A stretch of DNA of 64,000 nucleotides from the NCBI GenBank assembly GCA_963815965.1, contig CAWFIT010000004.1, positions 124,001 to 188,000 on the forward strand. The letters are read 5' to 3'. Numbering within the stretch: position 1 is the stretch's first letter; each line of letters opens with the position of its first letter. Origin of the DNA: DASVFB01 sp963815965. GTDB taxonomy: Bacteria > Actinomycetota > Thermoleophilia > Gaiellales > Gaiellaceae. The position numbers and the translations under genes were made by a program. Shown one piece after another: positions 41,208 through 53,774 of the stretch. The notes beneath the pieces are model-generated. The model was not told the DNA's origin. It ran no database searches and saw only the letters and a list, made by a program, of their open reading frames with translations.

Positions 41208-43109
41208 GTGCCGAAGCAGGTTGCACCGTACGGATCCTGGCCTTCGCCGATCTCGATCGAGCGTTCGGCGGGCACGGGCGACCCGTGGTTCGGCTGGGTC
41301 ATCGTCGATTTCGACGACGATGGCATCCTCTGGATCGAGCCGCGCCCTGCCGAAGGCGGCCGCTCGGTGCTCGTCCAGCGAAAGCCCGGCGGCTCGCGAG
41401 TCGAGCTGACTCCGCCCGGCTTCGACGCGCGCACGCGCGTCCACGAGTACGGCGGCGGCGCCGCATGGCGGCATGGCGACGCGTTCTTCTTCTCGAACTT
41501 CGGCGACGGCCGCGTGTACCGCGTCGACGGCGCAGGCGATCCACGCCCGGTAACACCTGAACCTTCCGAGCCCAATGCGTTGCGCTATGCCGACGGCCGC
41601 GTCACGCCGGACGGCTCGCACGTGATCTGCGTGCGCGAGTCGCATCGAGCCGGCGACGTCGTGAACGAGCTCGTCTCGTTCCCTGCGGACGGATCGGGCG
41701 AGCCGGCCGTTGTCCGAACGGGCCGCGACTTCTACGCTGCTCCTCGAATCGGGCCTGACGGCCGCCTCTCGTACCTCGCGTGGGACCACCCACTGCTGCC
41801 GTTCCTTGGGTGCGAGCTCTGGGTCGAGGACGACCTCATCGCCGGCGGCTCCGACGAAGCGATCGTGCAGCCCGAGTGGGGACCCGACGGCGCGCTGCAC
41901 TGGGTGTCCGATCGAGACGGCTGGTGGAACCTGTACCGCGACGGCGAGCAGCTCACGGCCTTCGAGGTCGAGCTGGGCTATCCGATGTGGATCTTCGGAA
42001 TGAGCACGTACGGCTTCGTGGCGGACGGGCGCCTCGCGTGCACTGTGGTCGACAAAGCCGTGCACTCCTTCGGGGTGGTCGATCCCGGGACGGGCGAGCT
42101 CGAACCGCTCGACCTCCCGTTCACGGCCTCCATGCCTTACATCCATGCGCACGGCGACCGCTTCGCGACCCTCGCTGCGTCACCAACCGAGTCGGCTGCG
42201 ATCGTGGTCGTCGATGTCACCGACGGGTCGTACGAAAAGGTCGCTCGCACGGCCAATTTCGAGCTTGCCCCGGAGTCGATCTCCGTCGGCCGTCCGATCG
42301 AGTTCGCCGCGCCGGGCGGCCGCACCGCTCACGCGTTCTACTACCCGCCGACGAACGCCGACTTCGAGGGGCCTGCGGACGAGCTGCCGCCGCTCTGGAC
42401 GCTCATCCACGGCGGCCCGACCTCGCAGGCGAAACTGGCGTTCGGCTTCGGGATTCAGTTTCTGACCAGCCGCGGCTGGGGCGTCGTCGACGTGAATTAC
42501 GGCGGGTCGACCGGGTTCGGCCGTCCCTACCGAGAGCTGCTCGCAGGTGAGTGGGGCGTCGTCGACCTCGAGGACTGCATCGCCGCCGCGCGCCATCTTG
42601 CCGAGGCAGGCGAGGTCGACCCGAAGCGGCTGTCGATTGCGGGCGGCAGCGCCGGCGGCTACACGACACTGCTGGCCCTCGCGCGGAGCGACGTCTTCGC
42701 TGCAGGCACCTCGGCGTACGGCGTTGCCGAGCTCATCACCTTCGCCGAAACGACCCACAAGTTCGAATCGCGCTACCTCGACTGGCTGCTCGGGACGCTG
42801 CCCGACGCGATCGAGGTCTATCGCGACCGGTCACCGCTCACGCACGCCGACAACATCCGCGCCGCGGCGCTGATCGCGCAGGGACTCGACGACGAGGTGG
42901 TGCCGCCAGACCAGGCCGAGCAGATCGTCGCAGCGCTCGTGCGCAACGGCGTCCCGCACGTCTACCTGCCGTTCGAAGGCGAAGGACACGGTTTCCGGCG
43001 GCGCGAGTCGGGGATCCGCTTCCTCTCGGCCTGGCTGTCGTTCTACGGGCAGGTCTTCGGCTTCGAGCCGGCCGACGACGTCGAGCGGCTCGAGATCGTC
43101 GGGCTCTAG
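41208..43109 (+). CDS. Prolyl oligopeptidase family (S9) serine peptidase
   Basis: 633 residues from GTG 41208: an N-terminal beta-propeller (about 1-370) and a C-terminal alpha/beta-hydrolase. Catalytic triad: Ser481 in AGGSAGGYT, Asp562 in GLDDEVVPP and His594 in GEGHGFRR; LIHGGPTSQ provides the oxyanion-hole loop. No signal peptide, so cytoplasmic. The family trims small peptides or acyl-peptides; the closest style is acylaminoacyl-peptidase/DPP-like. Confidence 0.94.
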   Translation: MPKQVAPYGSWPSPISIERSAGTGDPWFGWVIVDFDDDGILWIEPRPAEGGRSVLVQRKPGGSRVELTPPGFDARTRVHEYGGGAAWRHGDAFFFSNFGDGRVYRVDGAGDPRPVTPEPSEPNALRYADGRVTPDGSHVICVRESHRAGDVVNELVSFPADGSGEPAVVRTGRDFYAAPRIGPDGRLSYLAWDHPLLPFLGCELWVEDDLIAGGSDEAIVQPEWGPDGALHWVSDRDGWWNLYRDGEQLTAFEVELGYPMWIFGMSTYGFVADGRLACTVVDKAVHSFGVVDPGTGELEPLDLPFTASMPYIHAHGDRFATLAASPTESAAIVVVDVTDGSYEKVARTANFELAPESISVGRPIEFAAPGGRTAHAFYYPPTNADFEGPADELPPLWTLIHGGPTSQAKLAFGFGIQFLTSRGWGVVDVNYGGSTGFGRPYRELLAGEWGVVDLEDCIAAARHLAEAGEVDPKRLSIAGGSAGGYTTLLALARSDVFAAGTSAYGVAELITFAETTHKFESRYLDWLLGTLPDAIEVYRDRSPLTHADNIRAAALIAQGLDDEVVPPDQAEQIVAALVRNGVPHVYLPFEGEGHGFRRRESGIRFLSAWLSFYGQVFGFEPADDVERLEIVGL

Positions 43110-43112
43110 CGC

Positions 43113-44258
43113 GTGGCGATCGACGACCTCACGCGCAACGCCAACGATGTCCTGCCGCACGGGGCGCTCGAGGAAAAGCTGAAGCAGGGTCGGCCGCTGC
43201 GCGTAAAGCTCGGAATCGACGTCACGGCTCCGCACGTGACGCTCGGCAACGGCGTCCCGCTCCAGCGGATGCGCGCGTTTCAGGACGAGGGTCACGTCGG
43301 CGTCCTTATCGTCGGGGACTACACGACACGGATCGGCGACCCTTCGGGCCGCTCGGCCACGAGACCGATTCTCGACCCCGAGGAGATCGACCGGAACGCT
43401 CAGCGTTACTTCGAGCACGCCTCGACGATCATCGACCCAGAGAAGACCGAGCTGCGCTTCAACAGTGAGTGGCTGTCGAAGGTCGACTTCGCGGAGTTGC
43501 TCAAGCTGACGCGGACGACAACCGTCGCGCGGATCCTCGAGCGCGACGACTTCGCGAAGCGGTGGGCCGAACGCTCGCCGATCTCCGTCTCCGAGCTCCT
43601 CTACCCGCTGATGCAGGCGTACGACTCGGTCGCGGTCGAGGCGGACGTCGAGCTTGGCGGCAACGACCAGCTCTTCAACCTGCTGGCCGGGCGCGACGTG
43701 ATGGAGGCGTACGGGCTCGAGCCCCAGATCGCGCTCACGGTCGACCTGCTCGAGAGCTGGGACGGGACCGCGATGAGCGCCTCCCGCGGCAACTACATCG
43801 CGCTGTTCGAGGACCCCAACGACCAGTTCGGGAAGGCGATGCGGGTTCCTGACGAGCTCCTACCGCAGTACTACCGGCTCGTCATGGAGCGCGAGGACGT
43901 GCCGCCGGATCCCCTCGAAGCGAAGCTGGAGCTCGCGCGGTTCATCGTCCAACGCGCGCATGGGGAGGCGGCGGTCGGCCCCGCCGAGGAGCACTTCACC
44001 CGCGTCGTGCGCCGGCACGAGGCCCCGGAGGACGTGCCGGAGAAGACGCTGCCCGCCGGCGACCCGATCCACCTGCCGGCCCTCCTCGTCGAGCATCTCG
44101 GCGTCGGCTCGACGAGCGAGGCCCGGCGCCTGATCGAGCAGGGCGGCGTCAAGCTCGACGGTGAAGCCGTCGTGGAGCTCGACGTCCCGCGAGCCCGTCT
44201 CGAGGGGGCCACAGTACAAGCGGGAAAACGCCGTTTCGCGCGCTTCCAAGCCGCTTGA
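43113..44258 (+). CDS. tyrS: Tyrosyl-tRNA synthetase-like protein with altered HIGH and KMSKS motifs
   Basis: 381 residues with the overall TyrRS layout: catalytic domain with GDYTTRIGDPSGRSATRP, YPLMQAYDSVAVEADVELGGNDQLFNLLAGRD, and a C-terminal S4-like domain (LPALLVEHLGVGSTSEARRLIEQGGVKLDG). The class I signatures are changed: HIGH is TLGN (43-46) and KMSKS is AMSAS (220-224), so both histidines and both lysines are missing. It may be the cell's true TyrRS of a divergent lineage or a paralogue with another role. Start GTG three bases after the peptidase stop. Confidence 0.88.
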   Translation: MAIDDLTRNANDVLPHGALEEKLKQGRPLRVKLGIDVTAPHVTLGNGVPLQRMRAFQDEGHVGVLIVGDYTTRIGDPSGRSATRPILDPEEIDRNAQRYFEHASTIIDPEKTELRFNSEWLSKVDFAELLKLTRTTTVARILERDDFAKRWAERSPISVSELLYPLMQAYDSVAVEADVELGGNDQLFNLLAGRDVMEAYGLEPQIALTVDLLESWDGTAMSASRGNYIALFEDPNDQFGKAMRVPDELLPQYYRLVMEREDVPPDPLEAKLELARFIVQRAHGEAAVGPAEEHFTRVVRRHEAPEDVPEKTLPAGDPIHLPALLVEHLGVGSTSEARRLIEQGGVKLDGEAVVELDVPRARLEGATVQAGKRRFARFQAA

Positions 44259-44265
44259 GACCTGC

Positions 44266-44402
44266 TATCATCCTCGGGCTGTCCAACCGGACGGCGTACC
44301 AAAGTCCCTGCAACTCGAGATAATTTGGAGGCCTTCGGGCGAAGCCGGATACGACAGTTCCGACTCCGATCCTGAAGCCTCTGCACGAGTCAGAGGCTTT
44401 TT
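44266..44402 (+). ncRNA. Possible short leader/small RNA with its own terminator
   Basis: A -10-like TATCAT (44266-44271) just after tyrS is followed by a structured stretch (GTCC-AACC-GGAC; CTTC-GGGC-GAAG) that ends in a terminator. The product would be about 120 bases. No known RNA family is recognised; it could equally be the tyrS 3' UTR. Confidence 0.3.
44374..44402 (+). terminator. Intrinsic terminator between tyrS and rrn
   Basis: GCCTCTG-CACGAGT-CAGAGGC followed by TTTTTT. Confidence 0.9.
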
Positions 44403-44423
44403 TACGCCGTTCAACCGCAGCGC

Positions 44424-44448
44424 CGGTCTTTGAAAACTCAACAGCGTG
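44424..44448 (+). promoter_or_regulatory. rRNA leader: boxA-like site and 16S processing-stem arm
   Basis: GTCTTTGAAAACT resembles boxA antitermination signals. AAAACTCAACAGCGTG (44433-44448) is the exact reverse complement of 46232-46247 beyond the 16S 3' end, forming the RNase III-type processing stem. A clear rrn promoter was not identified in 44403-44423 or further up. Confidence 0.7.
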
Positions 44449-44574
44449 AAACGTCGAGACCGCTCGGCCTACCTAGGGCTGAGCGGCCTTAAGAACCCGT
44501 CATGTCGGAACATTGACGTGACCTTTGAGCACAAGCTCAAAGTGAAAAGGATTGCCGGCAACGGCAAACCAATC

Positions 44575-46122
<1,548 letters not shown>

Positions 46123-46335
46123 CTAGGGAATACCGGAGCTCTTACTCCGGTGGGTTGGCCGGCTCGTTGATGGTTGTTCTTTGACCGTCCGATGTCCGGT
46201 CTCACCTGGAATTTACGTCGACCTCGACCAACACGCTGTTGAGTTTTGAAGGACTGGCGCTCTGCTGGCTAAATTCGATGCCGGCGTGCACAGTGCGCAC
46301 CTTGAAAACTCCATAGTGGTGAAACGTGTTCTTTT
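46123..46335 (+). other. 16S-23S internal spacer without tRNA
   Basis: About 210 bases. It holds the 3' arm of the 16S processing stem (46232-46247), a boxA-like TGTTCTTTGACCG near 46172, and the 5' arm of the 23S stem (46305-46319). No tRNA-Ile or tRNA-Ala cloverleaf is present. Confidence 0.85.
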
Positions 46336-49325
<2,990 letters not shown>

Positions 49326-49401
49326 GAACACGTCGACCCACTATGGAGTTTTGAAGGTGTGCCTCTGCTGGCTTAAATGCATTCGGCGCACTTTCGACAA
49401 T

Positions 49402-49517
<116 letters not shown>

Positions 49518-49524
49518 TTACTTC

Positions 49525-49555
49525 AAGGGCCGCGTAAGCGGCCCTTCCTTTTTAT
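49525..49555 (+). terminator. rrn operon terminator
   Basis: AAGGGCCGC-GTAA-GCGGCCCTT followed by CCTTTTTAT. Confidence 0.93.
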
Positions 49556-50226
49556 GTGGTCGAGACAAGGAAAGTGCTTCGGGTTTTGAACCGCAGGCGG
49601 TAGCCCGGATCGCGATATCGCTCGCCGGGGACGAGTGGCTTCGAACGGGCGCGAGACGTCGAGATCGCGACGCGTTCGAACCTGAACGCGAAGCGGTAGC
49701 ACTCGTTCGGTTCGTTCCGCCACGTCTCAGTCGTGGCCGTCGGGCGCCAGTGGCCGCTGCTGCCGGGGAGGTCGACCGCGGCCGAAACAGGCGTGCCGTT
49801 CACCCACGCGCGCCACCAATCCGGTCGAGCCGCCTCCTCGCGCACTCCGATCCGGAAGCGCGTATCGATCGCCACGCCTCTCTGAATCTCGGTGTACTCG
49901 GGTCCGGTACGGGGCCGCTTGATCTCGTAGTACAGCGCGGTCACTCCACCTGAGTAGACGGAGAGCCCGACCTGGATCCAGGCGTCCTGGCCGTCAAGGC
50001 CCTGCCCCGGCCCCCCGACACCCACCCACGCCGCGACGAGACCGTCGCCGATCTGAGGGTGAACGAGAGAGACGAGCGTCGCGGTGATGCCGCGCGAAAC
50101 GCGCTCGTCTTCGACGACGACGTAGGACCGGCCGCGAACGCCGCAAGTGCGAGACGCGTCCGCCGCAACGGTCCCACCGGCCAGCGCCAACAGGCCGCAC
50201 ACTCCTGCGGCGGCGGCGACCAGCAC
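49552..50226 (-). CDS. Secreted hypothetical protein, beta-rich
   Basis: 224 residues from GTG 50226 with GAGGAGG upstream. Signal peptide (VAAAAGVCGLLALAGGTVAADA), then a beta-rich domain with alternating aromatic and glycine runs: GLVAAWVGVGGPGQGLDGQDAWIQVGLSVYSGGVTALYYEIKRP, WRAWVNGTPVSAAVDLPGS. The AWVGVGG...WIQVGL pattern resembles neprosin/concanavalin-like or secreted lectin-type domains, but I cannot assign a family. It converges on the rrn terminator. Confidence 0.65.
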   Translation of the reverse strand: MLVAAAAGVCGLLALAGGTVAADASRTCGVRGRSYVVVEDERVSRGITATLVSLVHPQIGDGLVAAWVGVGGPGQGLDGQDAWIQVGLSVYSGGVTALYYEIKRPRTGPEYTEIQRGVAIDTRFRIGVREEAARPDWWRAWVNGTPVSAAVDLPGSSGHWRPTATTETWRNEPNECYRFAFRFERVAISTSRARSKPLVPGERYRDPGYRLRFKTRSTFLVSTT

Positions 50227-50351
50227 CGGCGGCCGGCGACCTCCTCGCGGGCTCCCGCGAGCAGAATCGTCCGCGGCGGAGCGGCCTTTCCGCGCCAGTA
50301 CCCCCCTGGACGACGCGGCATATGACGTGCCACATTATGACGTATTGTCGT

Positions 50352-50726
50352 TCAGGACCGCGCCGCGTTCCGCACGGGGGGCTCATCGAGCTGTCGCTCG
50401 AGCGAACGCAAAGACTGTGCGAGCGCCTCGACACGCGCAGCGAGCTCGCCGACGCGGATGTCCAGCTCGTTCAGCGTCACCGGGCCGTCGTCGACGCCGA
50501 CGAACTGGGTCGGCGGCACGCCGAGGACGTCTGCGAGGCGAAGGAGCGTCGGCAGGCGAGGCAGCTGACCCTTCTGCCACCGTTGCACGGTGCGCCAGTT
50601 AGCACCCATCCGATGGGCGAGCTCCTCGTGCGTCCAGCGTCGTTCGAGACGCGCAAGGCGGATCCGTTGCCCAACCTCTTCCGGGGTCAGCCGCGTGCGA
50701 CCGCCCTGTTGCATTTGCCGCTCCAT
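50352..50726 (-). CDS. XRE-family helix-turn-helix regulator
   Basis: 124 residues from ATG 50726. The HTH is EVGQRIRLARLERRWTHEELAHRMGANWRTVQRWQKGQLPRLPTLLRLADVLGV, a typical Cro/C1-type domain, with NWRTVQRWQKG as the recognition helix. The C-terminal part (ELDIRVGELAARVEALAQSLRSLERQL) is a coiled coil, probably for dimerisation. It has no obvious regulated partner; the damaged lipoprotein gene lies 83 bases upstream. Confidence 0.88.
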   Translation of the reverse strand: MERQMQQGGRTRLTPEEVGQRIRLARLERRWTHEELAHRMGANWRTVQRWQKGQLPRLPTLLRLADVLGVPPTQFVGVDDGPVTLNELDIRVGELAARVEALAQSLRSLERQLDEPPVRNAARS

Positions 50727-50808
50727 CCCGCAGTGAGTCAGTAAGGCAGTTATGCCACACGTCGCCTGCGAAGACAATGCGGCTGCGTAGTGCGCAGCCT
50801 GTCGCTGC

Positions 50809-51307
50809 TCACCCGATCGAGTAACCCCCGCACTTCGTGATGTCGAGCGACAACGACAGTGCACGCGCCTTGACGCCTGCGGTGGCGGCGGTCGTGAGCG
50901 CCGTCTGCGCTTTCGCCTGAGTCTTTCGCGTTGACCGCCGCGAGGTAGCGCGTTAGTGCGCGCTCGGTGGTGTTCAGCGAGTCGAGCAACCGCGTCACCT
51001 TTTTCGCTTCGCTTGTGCTCTCCGGCGGCGGAACCTTCTCCACGGCCGCGATCTGCTTGCGCACCAGCGGCAACGCCCGAGCGAGCCACGTTTGCAGCGA
51101 GGCCACGCTGGTTGGAGGAGGCCTGATGGCGTCGATCCGATCCTGCCACGGCTTGCACACGCCGTCGACCCGCTTCGCCCACCGGCTGTGGGTGGGAAGC
51201 ACCGTCGGATGCGTCGCCGCGGCGGTGGTCGTCGCCTGCTTGTCGCCGCAGCCGGCGGCGGCCGCAACAAGGAGCGCAGCTGCAAGCGCGGAGAGAGCGA
51301 AACGCAT
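50809..51307 (-). pseudogene. Frameshifted small lipoprotein gene
   Basis: The frame from ATG 51307 opens with a lipoprotein signal (LLVAAAAGC) and RWAKRVDGVCKPWQDRIDAIRPP, the same style as the lipoprotein at 22619. After YLAAVNAK the frame becomes Arg/His-rich. The next frame carries the natural end TQAKAQTALTTAATAGVKA...DITKCGGYSIG with a stop at 50809. One extra base in the run TTT at 50924-50926 (AAA on this strand) explains the shift. Genuine mutation or sequence error; the restored protein would be about 165 residues. Confidence 0.7.
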
Positions 51308-51313
51308 CCTGTC

Positions 51314-52144
51314 TTACGCTGCTCGCAGCTTTTCGCGCCAGTCCGGGTCGAGCGATCGCAGGCGCTGCACGCGCTCGCCGACAGGCGGATGCGTGACGAA
51401 GAGCGCCGCGAGCCCCTCCTCCGCGAACGGATTGATCGTGTACAGCGGCTCTGTCGCCGGCGTCGACTCGAAGGGGAATAGCTCCTCCGTCTGTTCCAGC
51501 CGGATCAGCGCGTCAGCCAGGCCGTGCGGCGAACCGCACAGTCCGGCGGCGGTTCGGTCGGCCGCGAACTCGCGCTTCGTAGACAGCATGAGGTGCAGGA
51601 TCGCCGCCGCGATCGGCCCGAGAAACATGAGCAGCGCGCGCTCGAGCCAGCCGCCGATGCGGCTCATCTCGATCACCATCGCCGATAGGACGACGAGCGG
51701 CGTCTGCACTGTCACGTCCCGGTTGTGAATCTTCGCCAGCTCGTGGGCGAGCACGCCCTCGAGCTCGGCGGGAGAGAGAACGGCCAACAGCCCTCTCGAA
51801 ACGGCAACGGCGGCACCGCGCGTGCCGCGCCCGGCCGAGAGCGCGCGCGGATGCGCGTCGTCCAGGAGATAGAGCCGGGGCTTTGGGATCCCCGCGAGAA
51901 GCGCGAGCCGCTCGACTGTCGAGTGCACGATCGGGGCCTGGGCGAGCGGCAGCTCCCGCGCGCCGACCATCCCCAGCGCCACGCGGTCCGCGTAGAACGC
52001 GAGGCCGCCCGCGGAAAGAAGCGAGCAGAACAGAAAGAGCGACGCCAGCCGGTACCCGCCAAGCGCCCAGCCGAGCGCGGCGAACACGGCTGAGAAGCCG
52101 ACGAGCAACAGCCACGCCTTCGCGAGATTCCGCGCGGCGAGCAC
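51314..52144 (-). CDS. HtpX-like M48 membrane protease with altered HExxH
   Basis: 276 residues with two N-terminal membrane helices (LLLVGFSAVFAALGWALGG; LFLFCSLLSAGGLAFYA) and the M48 core: VLAHELAKIHNRDV, membrane helices at 146-185 and STKREFAADRTAAGL with the third ligand Glu192. The zinc motif is HELAK (134-138): the second His is Lys138, with another His at 140. It may be inactive, or His140 may substitute. HtpX proteins degrade misfolded membrane proteins. Four bases separate it from the small gene upstream. Confidence 0.85.
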   Translation of the reverse strand: MLAARNLAKAWLLLVGFSAVFAALGWALGGYRLASLFLFCSLLSAGGLAFYADRVALGMVGARELPLAQAPIVHSTVERLALLAGIPKPRLYLLDDAHPRALSAGRGTRGAAVAVSRGLLAVLSPAELEGVLAHELAKIHNRDVTVQTPLVVLSAMVIEMSRIGGWLERALLMFLGPIAAAILHLMLSTKREFAADRTAAGLCGSPHGLADALIRLEQTEELFPFESTPATEPLYTINPFAEEGLAALFVTHPPVGERVQRLRSLDPDWREKLRAA

Positions 52145-52147
52145 GGC

Positions 52148-52402
52148 CTAGTCGGCGTCGAGGTCCGGCGGTTCGTCCTCGGCGAGGCCGCGCGGCGGCC
52201 AGTCGTCCTTCGGCGCGTCGCAGCGGCTCGAGCAGTGGAGCGACGCGATGTTCTGAAGCGGAATCAGGATGTGCCCGTTCAGCTCCAGGTGCGCGACGTC
52301 CTCGATGTAGCAGTACGCGGTGAGGACGCCCTCCTGGTACTCGCCGCCGAAGAGGGCCACCTCGACCTGCTCACCTTTGTACTTCCCGGTGTAGTCCTCC
52401 AT
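52148..52402 (-). CDS. Small acidic hypothetical protein
   Basis: 84 residues: MEDYTGKYKGEQVEVALFGGEYQEGVLTAYCYIEDVAHLELNGHILIPLQNIASLHC reads as a small beta-barrel (SH3/LSm-like strand pattern), followed by an acidic disordered tail (EDEPPDLDAD) with CSSRC. Family not recognised. It sits between the phosphatase and the htpX-like gene in the same direction with gaps of 9 and 3 bases, so it is part of their transcript. Confidence 0.65.
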   Translation of the reverse strand: MEDYTGKYKGEQVEVALFGGEYQEGVLTAYCYIEDVAHLELNGHILIPLQNIASLHCSSRCDAPKDDWPPRGLAEDEPPDLDAD

Positions 52403-52411
52403 CCGCGTCGG

Positions 52412-52993
52412 TCAGTCTATCCCCCGGAAGGCGCCGTCCTCTGTGACGACTCTGAACACCTCGCAGTTGCCGATCGGACGGCGCCGGGAGCGGCTTTCCG
52501 CCACGGACACGCCCTCGATGAACGCCCTCGTGGCCCGGATCGTGCCCCCGTGGCCCACGACCAGAACGCGCTGCTCGGGGTGCTCCGCGGCGATCCGCCG
52601 GAGAGCCGCGACGACCCGCTCGCCGAGCTCGTCGTAGGTCTCGCCGGACTCCCAGCCGTAGCCGCGCTCGTGCCACGCGCGGGCGCCTTCGGGATACCGC
52701 CGTTCGATCTCGGGCCACGTCAGCCCTTGCCATTCGCCGACGTCGATCTCGCGCAGCTCTCGCAGCGCGAGGACGCTCGCGCCGAGGTGAGCTCCGACGA
52801 TCTCCGCTGTCTCGCGCGCACGGGAGAGGTCGCTTGTGTACACGAGCTCGATCCCTTCAGCGGCCAGCTCCTGCGCGAGCGCGTTCGCCTGCTCCCGTCC
52901 CGTGTCGTTCAGCGGCGGGTCGGCGTGACCCTGGAAGCGGCGGTCGCGGTTCCAGTCGGTCTCGCCGTGGCGTACGAGGAGGAGCTCGGTCAT
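52412..52993 (-). CDS. Histidine phosphatase family protein
   Basis: 193 residues with the phosphoglycerate-mutase-like signature: LLLVRHGETDWNRDRRFQGHADPPLNDTGREQA (catalytic His9), VYTSDLSRARETAEIV and LVVGHGGTIRAT for the second His. These enzymes use a phosphohistidine intermediate and act on varied small substrates (cobalamin precursors, sugar phosphates and others); no assignment possible. First gene of a leftward operon, divergent from the SDR gene 19 bases away. Confidence 0.92.
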   Translation of the reverse strand: MTELLLVRHGETDWNRDRRFQGHADPPLNDTGREQANALAQELAAEGIELVYTSDLSRARETAEIVGAHLGASVLALRELREIDVGEWQGLTWPEIERRYPEGARAWHERGYGWESGETYDELGERVVAALRRIAAEHPEQRVLVVGHGGTIRATRAFIEGVSVAESRSRRRPIGNCEVFRVVTEDGAFRGID

Positions 52994-53012
52994 GGCCGTT
53001 TAGGCTAGCGTC

Positions 53013-53765
53013 GTGGATCTCGGGCTCAGCGACCGCGTCTGCGTCGTCACCGGCTCGACCGGCGGGATCGGCCTCGAGACCGTCCGGCTCCTCGCGGACG
53101 AGGGCGCGCGCGTCGTCACTTCGGGCCGCTCGCATGCGCCCAACGTGGGGGAGGCGCTTCACGTCTCCGCCGACCTCTCCGCGCCCGAAACGCCCGAGGA
53201 GCTGATCGAGGCCGCGACGGAGGCGTTCGACCAGGTCGACGTGCTCGTGAACAACGTCGGCATCGCGTACATCGCGTCGTTCGAGGACGTCTCCGACGGC
53301 GAGTGGGAAGAGATGTGGCAGCTCAACGTCATGAGCTACGTGCGCGCGATTCGCGCCGTCTTGCCGCAGATGCGCGAGCGCAGAGGCGGAGTGATCGTCA
53401 ACGTCTCATCGACCGCCGGCAAGCGGCCGTCGACAGGGATGCCGCATTACTCCGTGACGAAGGCGGCCGTGCTCTCGCTCTCGCGTCTCGTCGCCGACGT
53501 GTACGCGAAGGACGGGATTCGCTGCAACGCCGTCGCGCCGGGCCCGACGGCGACCGACGCGTGGCTCGGTCCCGGCGGCCTCGCCGACCAGCAGGGAGAC
53601 AAGGCGGAGGTCCTTGCGAAGGTCGCCGCAGGCCGGCCGCTCGGGCGGCTCGCCGAGCCCGAGGAGATCGCCGCGGTGATCGCTTTTCTGTGCTCGGAGC
53701 GCGCCTCGTACGTGACGGGTGCGGCGTGGAGCGCGGACGGAGGCACCGTCCCGATCATCATCTAG
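53013..53765 (+). CDS. Short-chain dehydrogenase/reductase
   Basis: 250 residues, classical SDR: TGSTGGIG (14-20), NNVGIAY (about 80-86), catalytic Ser133, Tyr146 and Lys150 (PHYSVTKAA), and PGPTATDAWL. NAD(P)-dependent oxidoreductase on an unknown alcohol/ketone. Start is GTG 53013. It is followed nine bases later by dgt. Confidence 0.94.
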   Translation: MDLGLSDRVCVVTGSTGGIGLETVRLLADEGARVVTSGRSHAPNVGEALHVSADLSAPETPEELIEAATEAFDQVDVLVNNVGIAYIASFEDVSDGEWEEMWQLNVMSYVRAIRAVLPQMRERRGGVIVNVSSTAGKRPSTGMPHYSVTKAAVLSLSRLVADVYAKDGIRCNAVAPGPTATDAWLGPGGLADQQGDKAEVLAKVAAGRPLGRLAEPEEIAAVIAFLCSERASYVTGAAWSADGGTVPIII

Positions 53766-53774
53766 CGTAAGCAC

